Source: Aquitalea palustris (GTDB lineage Bacteria > Pseudomonadota > Gammaproteobacteria > Burkholderiales > Chromobacteriaceae). From it: a stretch of DNA of 64,000 nt. Every line of letters begins with the position of its first letter. Positions within the stretch are counted from its first letter, which is position 1. This document shows, in pieces, positions 17,885 through 26,531 of this stretch. A program made the translations under genes and the position numbers. The stretch covers positions 78,267 through 142,266 of the forward strand of contig NZ_RFAR01000012.1 of assembly GCF_003693445.1 (NCBI RefSeq), written 5' to 3'. The notes below the pieces were generated by a model. It was not told the DNA's origin and did not search any database. It saw nothing but the letters and a program-made list of their open reading frames with translations.

Positions 17885-19480
17885 CTACTCCACGCCGGGC
17901 GGCTGCCCCTGCAGGTCGACACAGACCCGGTTGCGGCCCTCCTGCTTGGCACGGTACATGGCGTCATCGGCGCGCTTCAGCACGGCCCCGGCCTTGCTGT
18001 CGCTGGCCAGTACCACCGCACAGCCCATGCTGGCGGTGACCTTACCCGGCAGGCCCAGCTTGGCCCAGTTAAGCCGCTCCAGCTGCAGGCGCAGACGCAC
18101 TGCCGCCTTCATCGCGTCGCGCAGCTCGGTGGCCGGCAATACCAGCACAAACTCCTCGCCTCCCAGCCGTGCCACCAGATCCTGGTTGCGCAGCATGCGC
18201 CGTGCCAGCCGCACCAGCACTTTCAGCACCTCGTCACCCACCGCATGGCCGAAGGTGTCGTTGATTCTCTTGAAGTGATCCAGGTCCACCATCACCAGCG
18301 CAAACACCTGGCCCGTCTCGCGATAGCCCTGATACAGCTGTGACAGCACCGCCTGAAAGGCGCGGTGGTTCAAGGCGCCGGTCAGCGCATCGTGCTCGGA
18401 CAGCCGCCGCAGCTCGCGATTGAGCACCCAGGTGCGATTCAGCAAAGACAATGCCAGCCACAACAACAAGGCGGCCACGATGCCCGGTGCCGTGCCCTTG
18501 ACGATCTCCAGTGCCAGCACCTCGTTGGGCAGGTAATGCAATACCCGCATGCCGCTGTCCCCCACGGCAAACACCTTGACGTGGGCGGTGGGGCCGGCGC
18601 GGTAGTCGGCCATCACCGGCAGGCGCAGCAGGTTTTCCTGTGGCACGGCCTCCTCGGTATTAGCGGCAACAATCTGGTTCTGGGCATTCAGCAGATACAG
18701 CTTGCCCAGCACCTCGCCCGAGCTGCCCAATAACTGGTGCAGGGTAGAAATGCCGACATCCATGTAAAGAGCGCCGTAAAAACGCCCGCCGGCGACAATC
18801 GGCTGACCGATGGTCAGCATGGCCCCCTTGCCCGCCTGATCGATATAAACGGGCGTCATGAAGCGCTTGCCCGCCGGGTTTGCTTCCGGCTGAGCCATGC
18901 GCCAGAACACACCGCTGGGCGTGGCCAGGCTGTAGTGGTAATCGGCGGCGGGGGCGAAGGGATACAGGTAGATGAACTGCTGGCCTGACATGTAGTAGAC
19001 CCAGGCCACGCCATGGTCATCCAGATTGCGGTAGGCTGCAGTCAGCATCGGTGCCAGCCCCAGCGCCACTGCCATCTCGCGCTGGCGTGAGGCTTCCGGC
19101 TTGCCGGGCAACACCAGCCCGGTCAGATTGCCGATCTGCTGATGGCTGAGCGGCGGCGGCAGCTGGTCCAGCGAAAAATAATTGCTCCCCGGCGCATTGC
19201 GCAGCGCGGACAGCTGGCCATCGACATCACGGGGCGGCTCGCCCCATTGCAGCTCGCGCACGGCTTCAGCCTGGATGGTGTCGATAAAACCGGATATTTT
19301 CTCGAAATGCTGGCGCAGGCCGGCCACGGCATGGTGAGCATACTGGTCGGACAGGCTGAGCGAACGGGAATAGACATACCAGCCGTTGGAAACAACCAAT
19401 AGCATGAATACCAGCGTCAATATGCCGCGAAATGCCCGCTGGTGATCCAGCACCATTTCGCCCAACAGCATCCTACGCAT
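17885..19480 (-). CDS. Membrane-bound diguanylate cyclase
   Basis: 531 residues from the ATG at 19480; an in-frame TTG at 19519 is possible but less likely. A helix (about 17-36) anchors a periplasmic sensor region of roughly 280 residues (PDC/Cache-like, inferred from length and position), followed by a second helix ending in LLLWLALSLLNRTW. The C-terminal GGDEF domain has an intact GGEEF at 440-444 and an inhibitory RxxD site (RNQD, 431-434) five residues earlier, so it should make cyclic di-GMP and be feedback-inhibited. The signal is unknown. Confidence 0.92.
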   Translation of the reverse strand: MRRMLLGEMVLDHQRAFRGILTLVFMLLVVSNGWYVYSRSLSLSDQYAHHAVAGLRQHFEKISGFIDTIQAEAVRELQWGEPPRDVDGQLSALRNAPGSNYFSLDQLPPPLSHQQIGNLTGLVLPGKPEASRQREMAVALGLAPMLTAAYRNLDDHGVAWVYYMSGQQFIYLYPFAPAADYHYSLATPSGVFWRMAQPEANPAGKRFMTPVYIDQAGKGAMLTIGQPIVAGGRFYGALYMDVGISTLHQLLGSSGEVLGKLYLLNAQNQIVAANTEEAVPQENLLRLPVMADYRAGPTAHVKVFAVGDSGMRVLHYLPNEVLALEIVKGTAPGIVAALLLWLALSLLNRTWVLNRELRRLSEHDALTGALNHRAFQAVLSQLYQGYRETGQVFALVMVDLDHFKRINDTFGHAVGDEVLKVLVRLARRMLRNQDLVARLGGEEFVLVLPATELRDAMKAAVRLRLQLERLNWAKLGLPGKVTASMGCAVVLASDSKAGAVLKRADDAMYRAKQEGRNRVCVDLQGQPPGVE

Positions 19481-19599
19481 CTTGCCAACCCGCTTGCGAC
19501 TCTCTCGACACCATAGCAATGTACTTTATATATGCTCACACGCTAACACGGGTGTCAGCAGAGCTGTACCTTGCGCGGTCGATTCACAAACCGGCATTG

Positions 19600-19627
19600 A
19601 AAAAACGGGTCAGATTGACCCGTTTTT
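19600..19627 (-). terminator. Rho-independent terminator after azoR
   Basis: AAAAACGGGTC, loop AGATT or its complement, GACCCGTTTTT: a strong hairpin 20 bp beyond the azoR stop and before the cyclase gene. Confidence 0.85.
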
Positions 19628-19646
19628 CCCACAACAACCCGCCTGA

Positions 19647-20255
19647 TCAGAGCGCGAGTTTGGCAATCGCTTCCTTGGCCGCATGAATGGCGGTGGCGCG
19701 CTTGTCTTCGCCCATATTGACCGCCTCGGCCCGCACGAAGGCGATATCGCTGATGCCCAGGAAACCCAGCACGGTGCGCAGGTAGTCTTCCTGGAAGTCC
19801 ATCAGCTGGCCCTGCTCGGTGGAGTACACACCGCCACGGCTGGAGACGATCACCACTTTCTTGCCACCGGCCAGGCCCTGCGGACCATTCTCGGTGTACT
19901 TGAAGGTGCGGCCGGCAGCAGCCACGCGGTCAATCCAGCTCTTCAGCTGCGACGGGATGGAAAAGTTGTACATCGGGGCACCGATCACCAGCACGTCGGC
20001 AGCCAGGAATTCTTCGATCAGCGCATTGCTCAGGGCGCTTTCACTGCGCTGGGTAGCGGTCCAGTCGGCTTCGGCAGTGAAATTGGCGCCGATGATTTCG
20101 CCGGACAGATGGGCAATCGACTGGCTGGCCAGATCGCGATAGCTGACATCGAGACCAGCATGACGCTGGCGCACGGCATCCACCACGCCGGCAGTCAGCT
20201 GACGGGAAACGGAATTCGGACCAAGAATGCTGGAATCAAGGTGAAGCAGTTTCAT
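19647..20255 (-). CDS. azoR: FMN-dependent NADH:azoreductase / quinone reductase
   Basis: 202 residues from the ATG at 20255, preceded on the minus strand by AAAAGGAAG; upstream in-frame codons to 20522 lie across the promoter and into the divergent gene. Flavodoxin-like fold: KLLHLDSSILGPNSVSRQL binds the FMN phosphate, APMYNFSIPSQLKSWIDRVAAAGRTFKYTENGPQGL is the family signature, and SRGGVYS follows. It reduces azo compounds and quinones with NADH, probably as a detoxifying enzyme. Divergent from a LysR gene that most likely regulates it. Confidence 0.93.
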   Translation of the reverse strand: MKLLHLDSSILGPNSVSRQLTAGVVDAVRQRHAGLDVSYRDLASQSIAHLSGEIIGANFTAEADWTATQRSESALSNALIEEFLAADVLVIGAPMYNFSIPSQLKSWIDRVAAAGRTFKYTENGPQGLAGGKKVVIVSSRGGVYSTEQGQLMDFQEDYLRTVLGFLGISDIAFVRAEAVNMGEDKRATAIHAAKEAIAKLAL

Positions 20256-20339
20256 GATGGACTTCCTTTTTGTGCAGTTAGGTATGGGTGAATAGTAGTT
20301 TTTGATAACAATCATGACTAGACTGCAAAAAAAGGAAAC

Positions 20340-20361
20340 ATTGTTCCACCAATAGGACAAT
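20340..20361. promoter_or_regulatory. Candidate LysR operator in the azoR promoter region
   Basis: ATTGTTCC with GGACAAT as inverted half-sites, in the 109-bp gap between azoR and the LysR gene and ending three bases before the LysR start codon. The placement suggests autoregulation and control of azoR. Confidence 0.45.
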
Positions 20362-20364
20362 CTG

Positions 20365-21291
20365 ATGCAAGACCTCAACGACCTGCTGTATTTTGCCAAG
20401 GTAGTGGAATTCGGCGGTTTCATGGCGGCCAGCCGCATGCTGGGCATTCCCAAATCCCGCTTGTCACGCCGGGTAGCCGAGCTGGAAGAACGTCTGGGAG
20501 TCCGCCTGCTGCAACGCACCACGCGGCGGCTGGCACTGACTGAAGTAGGCAGCAGCTATTACCAGCATTGCCAGGCCATGCTGGCCGAGGCCGAGGCGGC
20601 GGATGATGCCATTGCCCGCATCACCGCCGAACCACGCGGCCTGGTACGGGTGAGCTGCCCCGAACTGCTGGCCAAGACCTTGCTGGCACCGGCCCTGCCG
20701 CGCTTCATGCTGCGCCATCCGCAAGTGCGGGTGAGCCTGGAAGCCACCAACCGGCGGGTGGACCTGATCGAGGACAATATCGACGTCGCGCTGCGGGTGC
20801 GCAACAGCCTGGACAACAGCAGCAATCTGGTGGTGCGCCAGCTGTCGGTCAGCCAGGTCATTCTGGTGGCCAGCCCGGACTTCATGCGCCAGCATCCCAT
20901 GCCGCAATCACCGGCCGACTTGCTCGCGCTGCCGGCACTGACCATGAGCCGTGCGGATGGCCGTGGCCAGTGGCAGTTGCTGGACCAGGCCGGCCATAGC
21001 TACAACCTGCAGATCGACAGCCCGCGCCTGATGACCGACGACCTGCTGGTGCTGCTGGAGGCCGCCATCGCCGGTCTGGGTGTGGCGGCACTGCCGGTGA
21101 TGGTCTGTGACGAGGCCTTGCAGCAAGGACGCTTGCTGCGGCTGCTGCCGGAATTCGACAGCCCCTGGGGTATTCTGCATGCCGCCTTTACCAGCCGGCG
21201 CGGCCTGTCACCAGCCATCAGGGCCTTTATCGATTTTCTGGTGACCGAACTGATCCCAGCGGGCCACCCCTCTTACCCACCGGCCGGCTAG
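20365..21291 (+). CDS. LysR-family regulator adjacent to azoR
   Basis: 308 residues. Winged helix-turn-helix at 1-60 (DLNDLLYFAKVVEFGGFMAASRMLGIPKSRLSRRVAELE), then a LysR substrate domain (RVSCPELLAKTLLAPALPRFMLRHPQVRVSLEATNRRVDLIED). This is the CrgA/DsdC-like large group often found divergent from oxidoreductases; here the target is probably azoR. The stop codon overlaps the stop of the convergent GGDEF-EAL gene. Confidence 0.9.
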   Translation: MQDLNDLLYFAKVVEFGGFMAASRMLGIPKSRLSRRVAELEERLGVRLLQRTTRRLALTEVGSSYYQHCQAMLAEAEAADDAIARITAEPRGLVRVSCPELLAKTLLAPALPRFMLRHPQVRVSLEATNRRVDLIEDNIDVALRVRNSLDNSSNLVVRQLSVSQVILVASPDFMRQHPMPQSPADLLALPALTMSRADGRGQWQLLDQAGHSYNLQIDSPRLMTDDLLVLLEAAIAGLGVAALPVMVCDEALQQGRLLRLLPEFDSPWGILHAAFTSRRGLSPAIRAFIDFLVTELIPAGHPSYPPAG

Positions 21292-23963
21292 GCTGTCCGC
21301 CGCCTGCGCTGTGCCAACAGGTAATCGTACAGCTGGGCGGCTGTTTGTGGCCGGGCAAAATGATAGCCCTGAGCCTGCTCGCATCCCATTTGCCGCAACA
21401 GCTCGGCAATCTGCGGGCTTTCCACCCCTTCAGCCAGCGTCTGCAACTGCAGCTTGCGCGCCATTTCGATGATGGCGCAGACGATATTGCCATCGTCGGC
21501 ATCTTCTACCAGATGGTGGATGAAGGATTGGTCGATCTTCAGCTTGTTGACCGACAGCCGCTTGAGATAGGCCAGGCTGGAATAGCCGGTGCCAAAGTCG
21601 TCGATGGCCAGCCTGACCCCCAGTTCGCTCAGCCGTGACAGGGTGTGCTGCACGCCTTCGGTCTGGTGCAGCAAGGTGGTTTCGGTCAGCTCCAGCTCCA
21701 GCAGCTGCGGCGGCAAACCGCTGTGTGCCAGCGCCTCGGCCACGGTGTGTTCCAGATTGCCGCGCTTGAACTGCACCGCCGAGATATTGACTGCCACACA
21801 CAAGGGGCTGCCCTGCTCCTGCTGCCACAGCGCCGCCTGACGGCAGGCCTCACGCAGCACCCACTCGCCCAGTGGCACGATCAGACCACTGCTTTCGGCC
21901 ATGGGGATGAACTCGGCCGGGTTAATCAGCCGCTCGCCATCCTGCCAGCGCACCAGTGCTTCCACCCCCAATACCTGGCCATCGGACAGTCTTATCTGCG
22001 GCTGGTAGTGCAGCACGAACTGGCCGGCCTCCAGTGCCGCCATGAAATGGCTGCGCAAGCGCAGTACCTGCTGCGCCTCGACATTCATCCGCTCATCGAA
22101 CAGCCGGTAAGTATTACGTCCGGCATCCTTGGCGTGATACATGGCGGTATCCGCCTTTTTCATCAGCGTGGTGAAATCCTCGCCATCAGCCGGATACAGG
22201 GCAACCCCGATGGAGGCCGAGGTGGACAGCTGATGGCTGTTCAGCACGAAAGGCTGCTCCAGGCCATGCAGGATGCGCCCGATCAGCAGTGCCAGGCCCT
22301 CCAGCCCACCCATGCCATGCAGGCCGGGCAGCAAGAGCAGGAATTCGTCGCCCCCCAGGCGGCAGGCCGTGTCGTGCTCGCGCAGCAAGGACTGCAGCCG
22401 CTGTGCCACCGCTTGCAGCATCTCGTCGCCGACATCGTGTCCCAGTGAATCATTGATGGTCTTGAAGCCGTCCAGGTCCAGAAACAGCATGGCCAGCTGC
22501 TCCTGATGGCGCTGGGCCAGGCTGGCCAGCTGGCAAAAGCGGTCTTCGGCCAGAATACGGTTGGGCAGGCCGGTCAGCGCATCGTGATGGGCGAGGAAGG
22601 CAATCTGCTGCTGCTGCCGCTTGCGTTCGCCAATATCCTGGAACAGCAGCACCGTGCCCACATTCTGGCCATCCTTGAGCAGCGGGTAGGCATCGTAACG
22701 TACGGCCAGCAGGCTGCCATCGGCGCGGGTGAACACATCATCGGCTTCATGCACGCTCTGTCCTTGCCGCACCGCCTGACGGATCAGGCAGTTCGCCGCC
22801 GGCAAGGGCCGGCCATCGGCTTGCTGCGCATGAATCAGGCCCGGCAGGTCCTCTGCACGCAGGGTGGCTTCATCGGCATGGCCCAGCAGCTGGCGGGCGG
22901 CCGGATTGGAAAACAGGTAGCGACCCTGGTGATCCATGCCGCAGATACCCTCGCCCACCGAATTGAACAATTGCTGGAAGCGGTCTTCGCTGGCCTGCAA
23001 CTCGCCACTGGCATGTAGCCGCCGCTCTTCCGACCGACGCAGCCGCTGCAGCAGCCAGGCCAGCAGCAGCAGCGACAGCAAGGACACCACCACCGTGCCC
23101 AGCAAGGTGGTATGCCACTGCGCCAGAAAATCATCACTGGCAATGCCGGCTGCCACATAAAAAGGAAAATCGCCCACCCGCTTGAAAGCATAAACCCGCT
23201 CGATGTGGTCGATGGCGGAATAAAAACGGATCACCCCCTGCTGTTCTCCGGCCTCCACCCGCTGGTGCATCGGATTGTTATGCAGGGTCTGGTTGACCGT
23301 GCCTGGCCGGGCCGGATGGCGCAACACCAGCCGGCCATCGTCGCTGCGGCGAAAGGTAATCACCCCATGCGGGCCCAGATCCACGGCGTCGAACAGTTTC
23401 TGAAAATAGCCGATATCCAGCGGCGCCATGGCAATGCCGGCAAAAGCGCCTTGTGGCGTACGGATCGGCACCGCCATATACAGCTGCAGGTTGCGATTGA
23501 TACGGCCGGTAGCCACTTCGGAAAAGAACAGTGCTTGCTGTGGATGCTGGCTCAGGGCGATGAAATAGCTGCGGTCGCGTACATTGGCTTGTGGCAGCAC
23601 GCGGTCCGAGGCATAGAGCACATTACCCGCAGCATCGATCAGCCGCAGGCCGATGATTTCGGGAAAATGGCGCGCCGGCAAGGCCAGCTGCTGCTGTATG
23701 GCGGCTGCATACTGTGGTCGGGCGGCCAGCGACAGGGCCGACAGCGGTGTGCGCTGGGCCAGTTCTTCCAGGTTGGCCTGGGTACGCCGCAGGGCGGCCT
23801 CCAGCCTGGCCTCCAGCACGGCCACCACATTGCGGGCATTCACTTCGGCCTGGTGCTGTTTTTCGACATAGGCCGTGCCCAGCAGAAACGCGATCAGCGC
23901 TGCCGTGCCCATGAACAGCAGCAGGAAAAACACCAGGTAAATGCGTTGCGGACGCTGGATCAT
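21288..23963 (-). CDS. Membrane PDC-PAS-GGDEF-EAL protein (cyclic di-GMP turnover)
   Basis: 891 residues from the ATG at 23963, immediately before the first membrane helix (YLVFFLLLFMGTAALIAFLLG). A frame open to 24089 adds 42 residues without hydrophobic or domain character, so I choose the later start, although no clear ribosome site precedes either. Order: helix, periplasmic PDC/Cache-like sensor, second helix, PAS (QLFNSVGEGICGMDHQGRYLFSNPAA), GGDEF with intact GGDEF and an RxxD inhibitory site (REHD), EAL with EALVRW, NISAVQF, ELTETTLL and DDFGTGYSSLAYL. Both catalytic domains look active, so it may make or degrade cyclic di-GMP depending on signal. Confidence 0.9.
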   Translation of the reverse strand: MIQRPQRIYLVFFLLLFMGTAALIAFLLGTAYVEKQHQAEVNARNVVAVLEARLEAALRRTQANLEELAQRTPLSALSLAARPQYAAAIQQQLALPARHFPEIIGLRLIDAAGNVLYASDRVLPQANVRDRSYFIALSQHPQQALFFSEVATGRINRNLQLYMAVPIRTPQGAFAGIAMAPLDIGYFQKLFDAVDLGPHGVITFRRSDDGRLVLRHPARPGTVNQTLHNNPMHQRVEAGEQQGVIRFYSAIDHIERVYAFKRVGDFPFYVAAGIASDDFLAQWHTTLLGTVVVSLLSLLLLAWLLQRLRRSEERRLHASGELQASEDRFQQLFNSVGEGICGMDHQGRYLFSNPAARQLLGHADEATLRAEDLPGLIHAQQADGRPLPAANCLIRQAVRQGQSVHEADDVFTRADGSLLAVRYDAYPLLKDGQNVGTVLLFQDIGERKRQQQQIAFLAHHDALTGLPNRILAEDRFCQLASLAQRHQEQLAMLFLDLDGFKTINDSLGHDVGDEMLQAVAQRLQSLLREHDTACRLGGDEFLLLLPGLHGMGGLEGLALLIGRILHGLEQPFVLNSHQLSTSASIGVALYPADGEDFTTLMKKADTAMYHAKDAGRNTYRLFDERMNVEAQQVLRLRSHFMAALEAGQFVLHYQPQIRLSDGQVLGVEALVRWQDGERLINPAEFIPMAESSGLIVPLGEWVLREACRQAALWQQEQGSPLCVAVNISAVQFKRGNLEHTVAEALAHSGLPPQLLELELTETTLLHQTEGVQHTLSRLSELGVRLAIDDFGTGYSSLAYLKRLSVNKLKIDQSFIHHLVEDADDGNIVCAIIEMARKLQLQTLAEGVESPQIAELLRQMGCEQAQGYHFARPQTAAQLYDYLLAQRRRRTA

Positions 23964-24260
23964 GGGCCAAGGAAGGATCGTTGATGCTGAAACCCATGTT
24001 AACAAACCCCATCTGGCTGTCCTAGCAACTTCACCGTCCACAAGCTGACAAAAATCAAAATGCCGGCTCGACAGAAAATACAATGACATTACTGATCAAC
24101 ACGGCCAATACAAAGCGGATTTTCCCCCCGACTACCCCAGGCCTGCCGGCAAACTCACTGTGCTGCGCAGCAGGTTTTTGACTATGCTGTGCCACGCGCC
24201 TGGTGTGACTACCAGCGCCTACCACCCCCAAGATGTACTTTCCGCAACAAGGAGCAGCCT

Positions 24261-24959
24261 GTGAACGCAAGATGGATTGATATCCCCACCGCCGACGGCC
24301 AGACATTCAGCGCCTATCTGACGCTGCCGCCCACGGGCAGCGGCCCCGGTATTGTGCTGGTACAGGAAATCTGGGGTGTCAATGAACACATCCGCGCCGT
24401 AGCCGATCAATATGCCCTGGCCGGCTTCGTGGTACTGGCACCGGATGTATTCTGGCGCCTCAAACCCAGAGTGGATCTGGCTTATGACGCCGCCGGCACC
24501 CAGCAAGCCTTTGGCTACTACCAGACGGTAGACACCGCACTGGCAGCAGCCGATGTGGCGGCGACCGTGGCACAGCTGCGCCAGCTCCCCGAGCTAACAG
24601 GCAAGGTCGCCACCCTGGGCTACTGCCTGGGCGGCCAGCTGGCCTTCCGCGCCACAGCGCTGAGCCAGGCCGATGCTGCCGTGTGTTTTTACGGTGGCGG
24701 CATCGACCAGCACCTGGAGCTGGCGGCACAGATCAGCCAGCCCATCCTGTTTCACTATGCCGGTCAGGACGAGCACATTGCGCCCAGCGCCGTTGCCCAG
24801 GTCAAGGCGGCGTTTGCCGGCAAGGACAATGCCGTATTCTTCGACTACCCGGCAGCCGGCCATGGTTTCAATTGCTGGGGCCGCCTGGCCGTCTACAATC
24901 AGGCCGCCGCTGCGCTGGCCACCGGCCGTACCCTACAGTTCCTGGCCGAGCATCTCTAG
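24261..24959 (+). CDS. Dienelactone hydrolase family protein
   Basis: 232 residues. I start at GTG 24261 because AAGGAG lies seven bases upstream; a frame open to 24189 adds residues without family similarity. The fold is dienelactone-hydrolase type: GIVLVQEIWGVNEHIRAVADQYALAGFVVLAPDVFWR at the N-terminal side, nucleophile elbow GYCLGG with cysteine, aspartate in YAGQDEHI and histidine in AAGHGFN. Such enzymes open lactones, classically carboxymethylenebutenolide in chloroaromatic breakdown. No pathway genes are nearby, so the substrate is open. Confidence 0.9.
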   Translation: MNARWIDIPTADGQTFSAYLTLPPTGSGPGIVLVQEIWGVNEHIRAVADQYALAGFVVLAPDVFWRLKPRVDLAYDAAGTQQAFGYYQTVDTALAAADVAATVAQLRQLPELTGKVATLGYCLGGQLAFRATALSQADAAVCFYGGGIDQHLELAAQISQPILFHYAGQDEHIAPSAVAQVKAAFAGKDNAVFFDYPAAGHGFNCWGRLAVYNQAAAALATGRTLQFLAEHL

Positions 24960-25015
24960 GCGCCCGCCCGGCACACCGCCCCAGGCCAGCCATGCAGCCT
25001 GGCCTTGATCACCCC

Positions 25016-25039
25016 AACAGCCCCGCCCACGGGGCTGTT
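25016..25039. terminator. Hairpin between convergent genes
   Basis: AACAGCCCCG, loop CCCA, CGGGGCTGTT. There is no long T run. It lies between the dienelactone hydrolase and the binding-protein gene on the opposite strand. Confidence 0.55.
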
Positions 25040-25051
25040 GCTCATGGGCGC

Positions 25052-25825
25052 TCAGGGTTGCCAGTCCTGGTAGGGCTGGTGCACGGCGGCATAAGCGCGG
25101 GCCAGTTCACCACTGGCGCGTGCAGCTGCAATCGCCTTGCTCAGCACCTGATTGACATAATTGCCGCGCCGGTTGCAGGAAAGAAAGATCACGTCCGGAT
25201 AGTCATCGAAATGAGAGCGGTGCACATGATCCAGCCTGAGTTTGCGGATCAGGAAATCCGCTTCCTCCTGCGCCCAGATCACCCCGTCTATCCGCCCCTG
25301 ATTGAGCATTTTCAGTGAGCGCTCCAGATCAACCACACTGTCGGTATGAAAGCCCCAGTTGGTCGGCGGCGCCGCCAGCCGGTATTTGTTGAGATTGGCC
25401 ATGTCCAGCACGGCGGCCTTGTCCAGCGGCATGGCCTTGTTGCTGTACAGCACAAAGCTGACCTTGCCCAGCATCTCATGCCCAAACTGGTAGGGCGTCT
25501 GGCTATCCGCTCCGTCGCGGATTTTCATGATGGGAAAGCGAAAATCGGCATGCTGATCGCTGATGTCCAGATAAACCCGCCGCACCGGCTCGATGCTGAG
25601 GCTGATCCGCCCCGCAGGGTAGTACTTGTTCACCACCCGGATCAGATTGGCAAAGGGGCTGTCCTCGACATTTTCCAGCACTTGCGGCAGAAACACGGCA
25701 ATGCCGTGGATATCCGGCCGGTTATACGGCGCCGTACCATCCGGCGTGACCGTCGCATTGCAAGCCTGCGCAGGCTGCGGCAACAGGCTGAATATGAATG
25801 TACCGCGCATGATCATCCGCCACAT
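25052..25825 (-). CDS. Periplasmic solute-binding-type protein
   Basis: 257 residues with a probable short signal sequence (MRGTFIFSLLPQPAQA). The body resembles family-3 periplasmic binding proteins: a first lobe with VRRVYLDISDQHADFRFPIMK and a second with LAAPPTNWGFHTDSVVDLERSLKMLNQGRIDGVIWAQEEADFLIRK. No transporter genes are next to it, so it may act as a stand-alone sensor or accessory binding protein. AGGTG seven bases before the ATG supports the start. It lies 106 bp downstream of the FixJ-type regulator on the same strand. Ligand unknown. Confidence 0.75.
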   Translation of the reverse strand: MWRMIMRGTFIFSLLPQPAQACNATVTPDGTAPYNRPDIHGIAVFLPQVLENVEDSPFANLIRVVNKYYPAGRISLSIEPVRRVYLDISDQHADFRFPIMKIRDGADSQTPYQFGHEMLGKVSFVLYSNKAMPLDKAAVLDMANLNKYRLAAPPTNWGFHTDSVVDLERSLKMLNQGRIDGVIWAQEEADFLIRKLRLDHVHRSHFDDYPDVIFLSCNRRGNYVNQVLSKAIAAARASGELARAYAAVHQPYQDWQP

Positions 25826-25931
25826 GTGTAAGCACCTTCAAGCAGCTTGCGATAATGCGTATTAGCATCAATCCGCCCACCGTGCCGGGCAAAATCAGCG
25901 CAAACACCATCCACAGTGGCGGCGCAGGCGA

Positions 25932-26531
25932 CTAGTCCAGCCAGGGATGTGCCGCCAGCCAGCGCCCCAGCTCATTGTCATTGGCGCATTGCAGTTTGCT
26001 GAAGATATTGGCGCGATGGGTTTCCACCGAGCGATGGCCACACGGCGGCACCAGAATGCGGGCGATCTCCTTGTTGGGTTGGCCCAGTCCCACCAGCCGG
26101 GCCACCTCGCGTTCACGCGGCGTCAGCTCGGCCCAGCGCTGCAGCGCCTGGGCGCGGGCACGGGCCAGGGCGATGGCCGCCGGCAGCTTGTCCAGCAGCT
26201 GCTGGGTATCCGGCTTTTCCACCCAGTCGTAGGCACCACGCCGCACCGCCTCCAGCGCGGTGGGGATATCGCCGTGCGCGGACAGAAACAGGGTGACCAG
26301 CGGGCTGTGTGCCGCCAGCAAATGGTCAAACACGCTCAGCCCGCTCATCCCGCCCAGGCGCAGGTCGAGAATCACGCAGCCGGGCTGGCGCAGGTTGACC
26401 GCGCCAAGAAAATCCTCGCCCGAGGCAAAGGCCTGCACCGCCAGCCCCTGGGAAAACAGCAGCAGGATCAGCGAGCGGCGCAGTGCTTCGTCGTCATCGA
26501 CCAGAAACAGGGTCAGTGGCAAATCGTTCAT
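25932..26531 (-). CDS. FixJ/DctR-type response regulator
   Basis: 199 residues: receiver domain with acidic DDD at 12-14 and phosphoacceptor aspartate in GCVILDLRLGG, then a LuxR/FixJ helix-turn-helix (LTPREREVARLVGLGQPNKEIARIL ... VETHRANIFSKL). The turn reads VPPCGHRS, about two residues longer than the usual GISHRT. The ATG overlaps the kinase stop by four bases, so the pair is coupled. Together with the kinase and the divergent KgtP-like permease it forms a likely carboxylate-sensing unit. Confidence 0.9.
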   Translation of the reverse strand: MNDLPLTLFLVDDDEALRRSLILLLFSQGLAVQAFASGEDFLGAVNLRQPGCVILDLRLGGMSGLSVFDHLLAAHSPLVTLFLSAHGDIPTALEAVRRGAYDWVEKPDTQQLLDKLPAAIALARARAQALQRWAELTPREREVARLVGLGQPNKEIARILVPPCGHRSVETHRANIFSKLQCANDNELGRWLAAHPWLD

